Of a stretch of 64,000 nt of DNA, positions 33,535 through 45,842 are shown piece by piece. How positions within the stretch are numbered: the first letter of the stretch is position 1; each line of letters opens with the position of its first letter. This DNA comes from Shinisaurus crocodilurus (taxonomy: Eukaryota; Chordata; Lepidosauria; Squamata; Shinisauridae). The position numbers were made by a program, and so were the translations under genes. The stretch is taken from contig CM037880.1 of assembly GCA_021292165.1 (NCBI GenBank), positions 139,502,564 through 139,566,563 on the forward strand, in the 5' to 3' direction. The notes beneath the pieces are model-generated. The model was not told the origin of the DNA and searched no databases. It worked only from the letters and a program-made list of their open reading frames with translations.

Positions 33535-36175
33535 AGAAATGTGCATGGACAAACAACATACATTAATTGCAGTGTGTGTGGAGATGCCCATGTTCTTGTC
33601 CCTTGTTACCTACATGCCAGTGGGCCATCATGCCACCTTGTTCATGCTTTTTTCTCTCCCTTATTCATCAGTTTGGGCCACAGTGGCATTTTTCTAGTCT
33701 CACTCCAGAGTGATCAGTAACACAATTCCTGTGAGAGTTTACTTTATAAGAGAAGCCAATTCAGGAGTACAATGGGCAAGAAGACTCCTCCCATGAATCT
33801 TCAGGGACAAACCAGTTTCTCTGGCATTAGGGGGTGTGTGCAACTACCATGATATTTTTTGATATTTCACTATCCAAATAGCAATCCTTTTAAAATTCCA
33901 TTGGATTCAGGACATGCAATCATTGAAACATTTACAGAACTAAAAGAAAATACAAGTAGTAACTACATAAAGTTTATTTAAAAAGATGCTGTGTTGCTCT
34001 CTGAAATTGCTAAGTATCTTCAAAATTATAATGTGTATAAAAGTTGCTTCCCTTTCAATAGACTGTTTCATGGCTAGAATGAAAGAACTGCAGTTGCTTG
34101 CATATTGTTGCAGACTACATAATTCCCAGTTTTCCAGAAAGAAAAAGGAAAAGAAGGATGAAACCTAACTCCTTGGATACTCAGCCAAAGTAGCCCAGGT
34201 TCTGTGACTCAAATTACCTGCCGCCTTCTTCCCCTTGCCATCCCCCCCCCCCCAGATGTTTCTGCTCTGATTTAGATGTTGTGTGGGAAAGTTGAAGGCA
34301 GGTCACAAAATAGGTTTGAGAGAAAAGACTCTTTAAAAAAAATGGTTTTCAAAACAACAACAGAGTCTTCCCAAAATAGAAAAGTTGAAATTTTGAAAAT
34401 GAGTGGTTTTGAAAACAGGTCACCACTTTCTTCCTTTTGAGTCACTAAATTCAGTTGTTCAGATGTTCTGATTGCTTCTAAAAATAATGCCCAGTTTCCA
34501 GCTACTGTTATGGCATGGCATGGCATGCTATGTAAGGGTGGGTGAGAATAGTTTCCTGCCCTGTAAAGCTTGTCTTTAACATTCTGGACCAGATTGAGAT
34601 GAGGTGCAAGTACCTAATACATTAGGGATTGCTGCTATTTTATCAGATGGGAATTGTCAAGAGGCTTTTGTGCCATTATTTTTAGATCTTTATTTAGTTG
34701 TACTTAGTGACATATGTGATCCTGAGAAAAATTAACACTGGCAGTATAATTATTCCCGGAGAAAGGCAAATCTGCATGTTTTAGCTACTACGCAGAGATG
34801 ACTTTAAATCACTCCAGCCTGTGGTTATGTTCATATGGTAAGCCACTGGGGTGGAGCTGCTCACCATGCAGAATGGGTACACTTTTCACCACATCGCTAC
34901 GGACCCTACAGAGGACCTAGAAGTTATTTGTGGGCTGCTGATTTTCAGTAGAGCACAACCATGAGGTGAGGAAAACTTTACTACTTCCCTGACATTGTTG
35001 GAAAATATGGGGTAGCCAGGAATGTGGTAATTCTCTCTTTACAATGTGAATGAATACTACACAGTACACATGACCAGGTCCTTCTATTGTTGAACGTGTA
35101 TTCTTACCGGTGGCTGCCAGGTGATAAATGATCATCTGTATCCATGGCCTGTTTTGAGGATTATAGTGGTGTGGTAACAAATGCCTGATGTGATAAATGA
35201 CTCCACATGAACAGCTTGGTATGTGATAACCACCACCATATGAAGCAATGTGAAACGACTTCCAGGTGACTGCTGTAATGTATAGACCAGCCCTGAGAGA
35301 CCTGTGATAAGCTTTAAAACATCTTGTGCTTCCAAGACTGTAGTGTGTTGGTGGCAGTATACCTCTATACTTGTCCCTGTTTCCTGTCATTCTGCCTATG
35401 ACCTCTGATAGGTAGCTGATAACGGCATAATTTTGCATGTTGCCAGCGTTTTTTCTTCTTCCCTCTTTCCAAAGGTTACTTTCTTTTTCAAAGGTGGTGG
35501 TGGGAAAATTTTGGCTTGCTGTGCTTGCCCTGTGATATGTCTGCTTGTTGGGTTTTTTTTTTTTTTTTAAAAAAATATGACTGAGACATTGTTCTCCTTT
35601 TTACATCCCTCAAAGGAAGTGTCTGTTGACACGTCTGCACTTCAGTCATCTTTATTATACAACACTCTGGGAAGCCTTCAGGGCAATCCAGTGGCCCTAA
35701 AAGCAACTTTCTGCACACGGGGAGAGACAAGCCTAACCAGACACCAGCAGTTCATATTTCTTTATTTACAGAGATCTCTGTAATGATAATGTCAGGCTCC
35801 ATAGAAGACTAAGGCTGCTTATTTGGAGTTGTCTGTGAAGTGTGAGAGGAAGGCCTCCCAGCTGTGGCTTTACCTGCCAGGCTATGTTAGTAGCACTGCT
35901 ATCTTTTTAAGAGTGAGCAGTGAAGCAGAACAGTCTGCTTTAGTGTTCCAGGCATAATGACTCTGGAACCTTTGCTAAGTCTGAGTAGTGCTTTCTTCTT
36001 AGGACCAGTATGGAGGGATGAGGGGAGCAAGTTGTAGACCAAATGTGAAAATGTTAGGATAGGTCTTCAGGCAGCTTATGGCTACCACTGAGGAGTCTAG
36101 GAGGCCTGTGACCTTAGGTGGTATAATAATCTTAAATCACCATGTCTGGTGCCTGGCAGGTTGGGCAGATAAAGA
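33535..36175. other. single-copy sequence, nothing recognised
   Basis: A 173-residue frame on the minus strand (34,917-35,438) has no splice context and no similarity I recognise. It lies in a stretch with repeated GTGATAA motifs. A 24-bp string at 35,121-35,144 recurs at 54,109-54,132. C and T/A runs occur near 34,244 and 35,549-35,575. Confidence 0.4.
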
Positions 36176-36179
36176 AGGA

Positions 36180-36390
36180 AAATATGCCAGCATCTCAGTA
36201 GCCATTCAGGCAAGACTTTAAGCAGGACTCAGCAGAGCTTCAGGTAAGGTGAGGCAAGAAAGAGTTTCAGGCAAAGTAGGGTGAGACTTCAGGTGAAGTG
36301 AGACAAAACAAAACAGAGCCTCAGGCAAAGTGAGGTGAGGTGAGGTGAGGTGAGGCTTCAGACAAGGTGAGGAATGACTTAGCAGGCAAG
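36180..36390. repeat. degenerate minisatellite
   Basis: Units built on CTTCAGGCAAAGTGAGGTGAG recur about six times with varying length (roughly 30-45 bp), including a run of five GAGGT-like pentamers at about 36,329-36,353. Confidence 0.75.
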
Positions 36391-38080
36391 GCACGTCTGT
36401 AGAGCAACTACTCTGGCTGACATATTGCTCAGACTGGGGAGCCAAACCTTGAGGCATCAGTTATATAAGGCCAGCAAGGCCCCTACTGGCTCCTCATGTC
36501 ACCTGATCTGGCCAGGCTGCAAATACATCTTCCAGCCATATCAGGGTAGAACTGTGGTGCAGCAAAAATCAGTCTGGCAGCTCATCTTGCTTAGGAGCTG
36601 TCCCATTGGCACACAGAGAGAGGGTGGGTAGGAGGCCATGGCCCCTGCTGCCAGATTTCCCAGTTTGAACTCACTGATTTGACGGTGCCTTAGTCCTGAT
36701 TCTGGACCCAGGAGAAAGGTGCAGCTGGCTGGTTCTATCCTGAGGAATCGAACCACCATTGTTGGCTATGGATCTTGAACTGACTAAGGGAGAAGATACT
36801 TCTGCAGGTGTATTTTTGTACACTGTGATGCATGTCAGACCAGACTGTCTTACTCAAAGGGTAAATATAAAATAAATTCAGAAAATCTTCAAGGTTCCTC
36901 TAATCCTCCTGATAATTAAGGGTCAAGGAGCAAGTACTATCAGTTTTCATTACAGTTGTAGTGATATAAAGGTACACATAATTATAGTATTTTAGCTACA
37001 TTAGTATTATTTGTTTAATGAGATCTGGGGTGCTTCCAGAGAAGGCTTTTATTACACCATCACCTTCCTTCATTCATGGAATTTTACAGGGGGGTGGGCA
37101 GATATTTTCATCTTCTGCCAATAACCCTCCTGTGTTCTCCCACCACTACTCCCATCTAAAATCCGTTAAAGAAGAATAGACAGAATAGCTGCACAATGCC
37201 TTCTGATTGTTAGCATTAGGACCCCTAATTTTTGGAATAGGATCAATTAAGGCATTGATCCTGCTTTTTATGTCCCATTCTAAGAAGGGATCTGTAGGAG
37301 AGGTAGGGCCAATTCACAGAATTATATTGTATTTAGTAATGTTAGCCTGCCCTTGAATTACTTTTTTGAGTGGTTGAAGTGGTTCTGTGAGTGCTATAAC
37401 ATGTAGAAACATTGTGACTCACCATGTTATGGTTCACCACCCTTCTGGAAAAAATGGCAGCCTGGAACACTGAAACAACAGTTAAACCTGCTCAAATCCT
37501 CATAGGAAAAATAGTTTCAGGACCAATTCGGATATTACATTCGCCATATAAGCAGCACTGAAAAACAATTCCTCCTGGTGTACAAGCTGTAATGTTTGTA
37601 AACAATTTACCACATGATTGCGACTGGTTCCGATTTGCTTTACACATTATTTGCTGGTAAAAATAATGGCCTAAATTTCTCTTCATGGGAAATGACTTAG
37701 GCTTGCTTACTTAAAAGTAAGTGCCTTTGAAATCAATATAACCTACCGGTATTTCTATACACCTGTTTGAAATTATAGTGTCAAGGAGTAATAGAATTGG
37801 ACAGGATTGTAAAACTGATGAGCAGTAGCATTAAATCAGGCATTGTTCTTTTCCAGATGTCTAGCTGTTCTGGTACTTGCTCCAACTACATTAAGTTCAT
37901 TCACACTGACTCATCCTACAGGCTTCCAACAGTGTATGTTTTGTAATAGGAGGAGACAGCTATAAGCCTGGCTTTGCCAAGATGGCTACTGTCCCAGCTA
38001 TAAGATTTAGGTAGGCTTAAGATTTTGTTTCCATAAAAAAGCTGTTTGTGTATGTATGGACAGATGATGAAACAATGAGC
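36391..38080. other. single-copy sequence, nothing recognised
   Basis: GGCTCCTCATGTCACCTGAT (about 36,490) resembles 3,955. TTATATAAGG lies near 36,460. TACCGGTA lies at 37,744-37,751. No gene is seen. Confidence 0.4.
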
Positions 38081-38083
38081 CGG

Positions 38084-38365
38084 TTCGCACACAATGGTGG
38101 CAAATTGTGGGTTAATTAACTGTGTGGGTTAGTTATTTTAAAAATTCAACCACTGATCAGGCTGATCAGGGGTTGCTACATGATGTCTGAACCTAGACAC
38201 CATAGGTTAATCTTGGGATAAACAAGCCCCAGTTAATCTACAATTAGTAGTTAGGTTAACTGTGGGTTGTTCATAAGCCTAGAACAGGCCATGGGTTATG
38301 TGAGGGTTGTTTAACCCTCGCACAACCCCCACTGCCTGGGTTCGAATGACATGATAGGCTGTCAC
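38084..38365. repeat. decayed foldback-type repeat
   Basis: Phrases such as GGTTCGCACACAATGG, GATGTCTGAACCTAG, GGTTAACTGTGGGTTG and CTGGGTTCGAATGACATGAT resemble the arms of the foldback element at 58.2 kb and the stretch near 3.5-3.77 kb. Only weakly palindromic. Confidence 0.35.
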
Positions 38366-40350
38366 TTGAATATTCAAAATGGCCATCCACCTGTGGCTGC
38401 CCGTGCCACGGTAGCTTATTTGATCATGCACATTTTTGTTAAAGTTTAACAAAACTGTTTAGCCAAGTTTAATGGCTGTGCATCAATCTGTTGCATCAAG
38501 TTGATTAATGGAGCTCATTTCTGCAGTGAATTCTTTAATTGCTCTTTATTTACTGGAGGGAGGCGTGGTGTAATTTTGATTGAAGCAGCTGTCTGTTGTG
38601 TTCATTTACCTTGTAAATTCACTTCTTGTTGTGATACAGTTCACCTATGCATACCTACCTGCTCTTCTCAACCTTCTCCAAACAGGCTTCATCCTAGAAG
38701 CATGTAATTATAATTTGCATGTGATGTATGTGTTGTAGCGATTGCTTGCCTGTATCTAACCAAAGTACATTTTGAAAGGTTGCTTGCTGGATTGTAAATT
38801 TTCCTTCTGACATAATTCAGTATTCCTTTCTTGACAAGTAACTTTTAAGTACCGTATGTGGCAGCCAGAACTTAGCACCTGAGTTTCTTGTAACTTCCCC
38901 TGCTGTCTTCTGTGTTTTCAGTGGCACATCCGCAACAAGCTCTCTATTGCTACCTCTGCCTTGAACAGAATCTGAAATCAATGCAGTTTCATAGTTCATC
39001 CTCAAACTGGAGATAAGATTGTATTTTTTCCACAGAGTAGAAGGTATGATAAAAGGGATCATTAGTACCTGTGGTGTGTACACCCATCCCACTTTCCTGT
39101 CTGGAAAACAGGTTTTGTGCTTCCAAAACTGTTAGTCCAGAGACACAGGTCAGAAAATAGAGGTGTGTGTATGTGTGTTTTGGTGTGTATTGAATTTTGC
39201 ATCATTAAGGTTCACCACAGCTATATCCTCAAGCTGCTCTTGATAGAGATGTGTTCTCTGTGTCTCTAAGAAAGCTAGAGATGTGTTCAATGTTTCACTG
39301 TAAACACAATAAAAATGGAGACATGCCAGACATTCTGATAGGGGTGACTTTTTCTCTGTTGGATACAAAATGCGAATGGGAAATGCTTGCTTGAAGATTT
39401 CAGAAGCTTTTGGGTTTGGGTTGTAAGCAATTTCAGGGCATACAGGCATTATCAGCCAGAGAAGCTAAGATCTGAAATGAAAAGGAAAGAAGACATTTGA
39501 TGGAAGGAATATTTTATCCATCATCGGCATTGTTAAATGCTAGTTGTGAAACACTGATATGGCAACCCCAGGGCAAGACCCGCAGAAGTGATGAAAAACC
39601 AGCTGAATGCAAGCACAAAATATGTGGGAGAAACAGAGACAGTTCCAAAACCGCACCTTAAAATCACTGTAATAAAAAGATGCAGTGAAACATAAAGTTG
39701 TTAGCCATATAAAACAATTGAGGTGTTGAAGAATGAGGATGAAATAGAAGCTGCCATATTGGGGATAAACAATGAGAGGTTTGGCAAATCCCTTGGTGAG
39801 ATCTGTTTCTGTTAAAGAAGAACCACAGGAAGGATCTAAGGTAGAGGCCATGAGAGGTAGTAACTGTGTGGGGTGTTGGCACTAGGATTTGTCTTTGAGC
39901 CCTTCAGTGAGGCTGGTATAGTGGTCCCTACACCACACTAATGCACTTGCCATTGTGTTGCTAAGACAGCCTCTGTGTGCAAGTGCAGAGGAGTGATGCA
40001 CACATATATAAATGTACTTTATGTGTCCCATGTCTGAAATCTTTCATAGCATAGCAACTCTGTATTATTCTGCTGAGTAAGACACCGGTAATTTAAACTT
40101 CTCAAGAATGGATTCAGGATGACTGTGTGGTTATTGAGTAAAAAGGAAGCAATGGCTATATGAAATTTTAAAGGATCACAGCAGAGGAAGCAGTCCTGGA
40201 TGATCACTTTAGAGGTGGGATACTTCTCTTTAGTGCTGGAAGGGGAACCTGTGGCTTGAGGTCTAATTTCATGCAGTCCTCAGCATCATCTAGCTCTCCA
40301 GACACTGTGTGCCACTCTTGCTCTCCAGACCTCCTCTCCTTCCTCTTAGC
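38366..40350. other. single-copy sequence, nothing recognised
   Basis: Minus-strand open frames of about 90-100 residues (38,817; 39,150; 39,540) have no paired splice sites or known similarity. TACCGTA lies at 38,850-38,856. Confidence 0.4.
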
Positions 40351-40376
40351 TTCGTGTGTGTGTGTGTGTGTGTGTA
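40351..40376. repeat. (GT)n microsatellite
   Basis: About 11 GT units followed by ACGCACGCACGC. Confidence 0.9.
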
Positions 40377-40734
40377 CGCACGCACGCACATGCGTGCAAG
40401 AGAGGCAGAGAAGGGACGGGGTGTAACACAGAGAGATTTTCTACATGATGCTATTAATCCACTGTATCTACTTTTGGTTTCCTTGTAGAATTGAGATCCG
40501 AGCTCTACACAAAGAGCTTTTCCTTTTCTGCTACATAACCTATAGGTGGTGCTGTGATATAGCGGAATAACACAATTCCACAAGTGGGGAAATGTGGGTT
40601 TTTTTCTCTCGCTTCCACAAATAATACTGCATTTTTCCCACTCAGGAAAAACAACAACAACACCTGCTTAAGTGCTCTTAAAAAATAAGTGTAACTGGAG
40701 GGTCACAATGCCGTCTGTAAACAGCCGTAAGTGA

Positions 40735-40845
40735 GGAATGACAGAGTCACAATAAATGACTGGTTGGCCACTGTGTGAACAGAATGCTGGACTAGAGGGA
40801 CCCTTGGTCTGATCCAGCATGGCTCTTCTAATGTTCTTATGCCTT
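40735..40845 (+). mobile_element. LINE/SINE 3'-end fragment
   Basis: TGGTTGGCCACTGTGTGAAC, AGAATGCTGGACTAGAGGGA, CCCTTGGTCTGATCCAGCAT and CTTCTAATGTTCTTATG are the familiar squamate CR1-like terminal sequence. No coding part. Confidence 0.55.
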
Positions 40846-41010
40846 GTGTAGAAAAGCTCAAAGAGAAAGAGCTGTGAAGTCCTGAAAGCACCACCTACTT
40901 TTGGCTCTGCCCACTATTGCTGTGGCTCCTTTCGCCATCAGCTGTTGCCTCTTATTGACTTTTCTTGTGGATCAACTGCCCTTCATTGGAAAAAGATTCC
41001 CCACCCCTGC
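40846..41010. mobile_element. possible hAT 3'-end fragment
   Basis: GGAAAAAGATTCCCCACCCCTG followed by CTCTAGAG has the form of a hAT terminus; no matching left end is visible. Confidence 0.3.
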
Positions 41011-42335
41011 TCTAGAGTGTGGAGCAGAATAGTTATCCCGTCCCACTTCGTCCACATCTGCTGCAGCCAACAGAAAAGAAGCATTCAGACTTCTGCTTAA
41101 AACTGTCCTGGAAAGGCAACTGAGATGTGCAGACTTCAGAAGCAGTCCTACCTTAATTATTTGGCTTGATTGTAGCTGCAGATTGACCCAATAAATGCTA
41201 ATGATCCTGGGTTCCTGCAGTCCTACTAACTTCCTCTTTCTGTTGCTTTCTCCTCTTAAGAGTTGAAACCCAAGAGCTGGTTTCAACAAAGGGCACTAGA
41301 GGGTGGGGGAAGATGAAGGGAAAGACAAGCAGATAACAGCCACATGTAATCAGCATTTTATTACCATCTTCAGGAAGTGGGAACAGTTTTTTAAAAAGAA
41401 AGAAAAGAAAGTAGATTGGAGCAAGGAAAGTTAATTATGGTGAGGTATTTGACAGGAAATTACAAAATACAGACAGACAGAAGAAACACACTTCTAAAAC
41501 AGGTTAGGAAATCTCTAGTTACTCCATGCTATGTATTCAAAATCCCCAAAGCAAGAGCTGAAAATAGTAGTTTAAACAAAAACTGCCTTATCTGATAAAG
41601 ACATTTTGAGCACAAAGGGAAATTTATATATTAGGCCGGCAGTCTTCAAATAAACTGATTGTCTTGATAATACCATGGATTTAATTGTGGGGGGGGGGGG
41701 GGGAGAAGTTTTCATTTGAATGACCTGCAGATGCAGCAAACCCTCTTATAAACTGATTTGGTTTATCTTATACACACACACACACACACACACACACTCC
41801 TATTCTTGTAAACATTGTTTATCGCTGTTTTGCAGAAATTGTAACGGTAGACTTATGGATGTAGGCTGAAGCTGATAAATATGTGCATATTTTAAAAGCT
41901 GCTATGCAGAGCTGATATGATTCATTTCATCTGCTAGTGTATGTAGACGGAGCAGCAGGTTATCCACGTTGGGAGTGAATTTGAACAGAAAAGTAACATT
42001 TTAAAGGAGGGCACAAAATTTCCATGGCTTGGTAGAGTCCCACCAGATTTATCATGCTGTTATCATTTCATTGTTAGCTTTAGAGTGTCCTGCTCTTTAA
42101 CATTCACCATGTCTGTCTTGTTATCCTGTTGTGAAGCAGGGAAACTCCCTTTTCCATTTACCCATGGAGAGAAGGAAAGAACCAACGGACTTTTGCTCCC
42201 TGATGGTTTGTTCTTCTGAATTGCCAGCAATTTCAAAGCTAGAAAGAACAATACCAAGCAGTGGAGACAGTGTGGAAGGAAGAGAAGCCTGACCTATGAC
42301 ATCACACTGGGGCCAGTAAAGGTTGTGAGATGCCT

Positions 42336-42374
<39 letters not shown>

Positions 42375-42455
42375 TCCAAAGTTAAACTAGGACACCTACA
42401 AAATCTAGATATAGTACTAGTTTAGCTTCAGAGAAAATAACTGGATGCTAGATTC
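41011..42455. other. single-copy sequence with microsatellites
   Basis: G run of about 20 at 41,683-41,703, (CA)n at about 41,772-41,798 and (ATC)n at 42,338-42,374. No exon is recognised. Confidence 0.6.
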
Positions 42456-42500
42456 TACATCAGCCTTCCCTAACCTGGGGCCCTTCTGATGTTTTGAACA

Positions 42501-42694
42501 AGGAACCCAAGGCAGCTTACATAATCCTCCTCCTCTCCATTTTATCCTCACAACAACCCTGTGAGGTAGGTTAGGCTGAGAGTCAGTGACTGGCCCAAAG
42601 TCACTCAGTGAGTTTCATGGCCGAGCAGGGACTAGAACCTACCGGTAGATCTCTTGAGTCCCAGTCCAACACTCTCACCACTACGCCACACTGG
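42501..42694 (-). mobile_element. SINE, tail-truncated, with an inserted TACCGGTA
   Basis: Starts CAAGGAACCCAAGGCAGC (tail missing) and ends CCACACTGGC. Where other copies read ACTAGAACCCAGATCTC or ACTAGAACCCGGATCTC this one reads ACTAGAACCTACCGGTAG then ATCTC, a net gain of 6 bp. It directly follows the left arm of a palindromic hAT MITE (42,461-42,500). Confidence 0.8.
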
Positions 42695-43018
42695 CATGTT
42701 GGAGTGATGGGTTTTCTGAGGAAACCTGTTGCTCCAACATATGCTATTGGTGTTGCACTACAGGCTGCATACACTAGCACTACGTTAATGATGTAAATGG
42801 ACTGGCAGGGTTGGGTACTGCCCATATTTTGTAATGCTCCTCCCCTCATATTTCATTCAAGTTTATTCTTATATGGGAATTTATTCTGAGGATATTAGAA
42901 TATTGTTTTTTCTGCATATTGTATAATATAATGTATTGGCATTGTTTGCTTATTTTTAACTATAATAAAAAAAAGTTTTTTAAAAAATCACACAGCCTTT
43001 GCTGGCACCAGTATGACT

Positions 43019-43109
43019 TCATAGGTCAGGGTTCTCTTCCTTCCCGCTGTCTCCAAAAGCTGCCTCTTCTACTGTGGCGTATGATATGCTATCCTCACTG
43101 ACAATTTTT
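43019..43109 (-). CDS. candidate terminal coding exon (speculative)
   Basis: On the minus strand a pyrimidine-containing tract ending CTGCATGTGCAG precedes an open segment from 43,109 to a TGA at 43,019-43,021. The translation runs KIVSEDSISYATVEEAAF, then GDSGKEENPDL and stop. The acidic, low-cysteine composition and the ISYATV motif, which fits the ITIM pattern (S/I/V/L)xYxx(V/L/I), look like the cytoplasmic tail of a membrane receptor. However, 29 codons can be open by chance and no upstream exon was found. If real, it belongs to a minus-strand gene whose other exons lie upstream, at higher coordinates. I do not recognise the gene. Confidence 0.25.
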
Positions 43110-43535
43110 CTGCACATGCAGATGAAGGGATATAAAACCCAAGGTTTGGGCGGGGGGAGAGTTCTGCTTGCACAGCAGAAATGGCTTTGCCTAATGTGAC
43201 ACATACTTCCCTTGCTTTGAGATAGTGGGATTTAAACGCACAAGGGGTTTCGAAATGAATGCTACCAAAGTTAATATTCTAAATGCTCCAGTCATAGCTA
43301 TGAATCAGCAATGTCTCGTTGTGCTGCCTTGCTCTTCTGGGAAATGTCAGATGATATTTTTTCTGGATTACTGACCTGGCCAAAGATGCAGTCCACTAAG
43401 CTCTGCTGCTGCACATCCACTGTGCATTTCAGTAGCACCCACATGGGGCTCCCAGCATGTGTAAATGAGTATGGAGTAAAATGAATGGAGACTGTGCTGT
43501 GCCTGAAATCATGTGTTTTTCATTCCTTCCTTCAT

Positions 43536-44600
43536 TACATTACATTTCTATACTGCCCAAAAGAAGACCAAAACACTGGTTTATGAAGCCATTGTATTAC
43601 CAACTTTATTGTATGCCTGCGAAACATGGACTATCTATAAACGTCACTTCCACCTCCTTGAAAGGTTTCATCAACGTTGCCTCCGGAAAATCCTGCAAAT
43701 TACTTGGGAAGATAGGCGAACAAATGTCAGTGTACTGGAAGAAGCAAAGACTACTAGCATTGAAAAAATGATCCTTCAACGCCAACTTCAGTGGACCGGT
43801 CATGTTGTTCGAATGCCTGACTGCCGTCTCCCAAAGCAGTTACTTTACTCCCAACTCAAGGATGGAAAGCGGAATATCGGTGGTCAATATAAGAGGTTTA
43901 AAGATGTTCATAAGGCTAATCTAAAAAAATGCAATATAAACATCGAAAACTGGGAAGCTCTGGCCCATGAACGATCTAAATGGAGGTTGGCCTTTCACAA
44001 AGGTTCCATGGACTTTGAAGAAGCCCGAGTGCAAGGTGAAAGGGAGAAACGTGCTAAGCGAAAAGCACGTCAAATGAATCCTTTACAGGACCATCTTCTA
44101 TCTGGTAACCTGTGTCCTCACTGTGGGAAGCTGTGTGGATCTAGAATTGGCCTCCACAGTCACTTACGGACCCATCACTAGAGTCTACACAATCTTCTTT
44201 AGAATTTCCTCCTTTTATCCCGGAAGACAATCTTACTCGGTCACGAGTGATCGCCTGATGATGATGATACTGCCCAATAGCCAAAGCTCTCTGGGTGGTT
44301 TACAAAGATGAAACCCCTAAAACTACATGTAATAAAATAATATAAAAGTATTAACATACAAAAATATAAAACCAATTTTAAACAATAAAAATTTCAGAAC
44401 CTGTTAAAAAACCTCATATCCTGCTAAATGCTTGGGAGTAGAGGAAAGTATTGACCTGTTGCCAAAAAGATGACAGTGTTGGTGCCAAGCAGACTTTAGT
44501 GGGGAGAGCGTTCCACAATTGGGACCACCAGCAAGAAGGCCCTCTCCCTTGCTTCCATCCTCTGAACCTCCCTCAGAGGAGGCACTTGGAGAAGGACCTC
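43536..44600 (-). mobile_element. L2/CR1-group LINE 3' end, interrupted by the young LINE copy
   Basis: On the plus strand CATTACATTTCTATACTGCC (to 43,560) continues after the insert as ACTGCCCAATAGCCAAAGCT, CTCTGGGTGGTTTACAAAG, then an A-rich part and GGAGAGCGTTCCACAATTGG, AAGGCCCTCTCCCTTGC, the inverted 3' UTR of an L2-type LINE. The same terminus is at 63,943-64,000. Confidence 0.75.
43561..44266 (+). mobile_element. APE-type LINE copy 2, heavily 5'-truncated, with 11-bp target duplication
   Basis: Starts at AAGAAGACCAAAACACTGG, equivalent to position 21,040 of copy 1, and ends in the same GAT-repeat tail. The direct repeat ATACTGCCCAA is at 43,550-43,560 and 44,267-44,277. The frame to the stop at 44,179-44,181 is fully open: LLYACETWTIYKRH, LERFHQRCLRKILQI, the basic stretch and the CPHCGKLC...HSHLRTH finger. 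I count three substitutions against copy 1 over 706 bp. Length is about a quarter of copy 1, typical of truncated LINE insertions. Confidence 0.9.
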
Positions 44601-44671
44601 AGATTATATTCATAGTATCCAGGTAGATTCATACCTGTACACTATGGCCCTTCTATCCACTTCCTCCAGTA

Positions 44672-44931
44672 CAGTAATACCTTGGATTGCAAGCATAATT
44701 TGTTCCGGAACCGTGCTTGTAATCCAAAACACACTTATATCAAAGCAAGTCTCTGGCGGGCGTGAGCAGGGCCGATTTCGGCCCACTACGCCCGCTTGAG
44801 GCAAGTGGTTACATTCCTACGACTTGTATTGCAAGACGTTGCTTGTTTATCAAGTCAAAATTTATTTTTAAAAATTGCTTGTTTTGCAAAACGCTCTCAG
44901 ACCAAGTTACTTGCAATCCAAGGCATTACTG
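44672..44931. mobile_element. Tigger/pogo-like MITE copy 3, inverted
   Basis: Ends CAGTAATACCTTGGATTGCA and TGCAATCCAAGGCATTACTG with TA flanks. The interior (GGGCCGATTTCGGCCC, CGCCCGCTTGAGGC) is the reverse complement of copies 1 and 2. Confidence 0.85.
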
Positions 44932-44939
44932 TATAGCAA

Positions 44940-45840
44940 ATGAATGTACTAATTCTGAAAGATCCACACATTCTGCAAAAGGTGTGGAAAGCATACATTT
45001 ATTATACATCGATTGAAAGGCAAAACTTAAGAGACAAAAGGATACATTGATCCTGGGACTAGTAAGAAGAATGAATGGGAAGTAGAATTTAATAAATAAA
45101 ATAGAAAATATGGAGTTGGAGCCAGATCACTTCTTCCGCAAATGGAAAGAGTCCTTCTGTTTGCAGTAAGGGCTGTGATGCAGCAGAGATCTCTGCTCAC
45201 AGAAGTGTGCGTGGGAGTGTGTAGGGGGAGGCAGATTTTGCTAATTCCCCCAGTAGGTTCCCTTGTCACCACTACATTGTTTTGGAGAGCACATCCAGAA
45301 CAGATAAATGGGTGGGATCATGTGGCTGCAGGGGAAAGGGGGGAATTGGTGAAAATCACCTCCCCACTTCTATGAGTGGGACTATTCCATGAGCAGAACT
45401 CTGCTCGTGTAACTCTAGATCCAATCCATACTAAATTAATAATCCTCATCTTCCTTCCTCTCCCAATCCCATGACATACTAAACTCTTGACTATAGAGTG
45501 CCTGTTAAACAAAAATGGCCTTCCAGGGAATCTTCAGGTTTTAGCTGCAGTGAGCCTCCAGGGAAAACAAGTTTCATAAGTGGAACAGCCACCTGTAATG
45601 CCTCCCTAGTGGGCCTGCTAGTGCAAGGATAGTATTGTTAAGGGGGTATTCTCAGTCAATCCTAGGAAAGTTGCCAGCCATGTAGGTCCTAATTGGGAAC
45701 CAGTTTTCTCTTGTTTGGTAAATTTGTGTACTTATAGATAACTTACGTGAAAATAGGTTTAGCCTTTTGAGAACCACCAAACTCTCGTAGGGATGGGGGA
45801 CCTTCTATGGTCCACCTGCAGAGACTAATGGATTTAGACT
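44940..45840. other. single-copy sequence, nothing recognised
   Basis: No exon-like segment or repeat recognised. Confidence 0.5.
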
Positions 45841-45842
45841 AG

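Noticed and set aside
34917..35438. 173-residue minus-strand frame as a gene
   Set aside because: No splice sites, no recognised similarity, and histidine/tyrosine-rich composition consistent with chance.
37855..37945. Possible first exon starting ATGTCTAGCTGTTC
   Set aside because: The acceptor-like TTTTCCAG is followed by only 29 codons before a stop and no donor fits.
39150..39449. 99-residue minus-strand frame
   Set aside because: It starts with a plausible N-terminus but includes a translated GT-rich repeat at its end and lacks splice signals.
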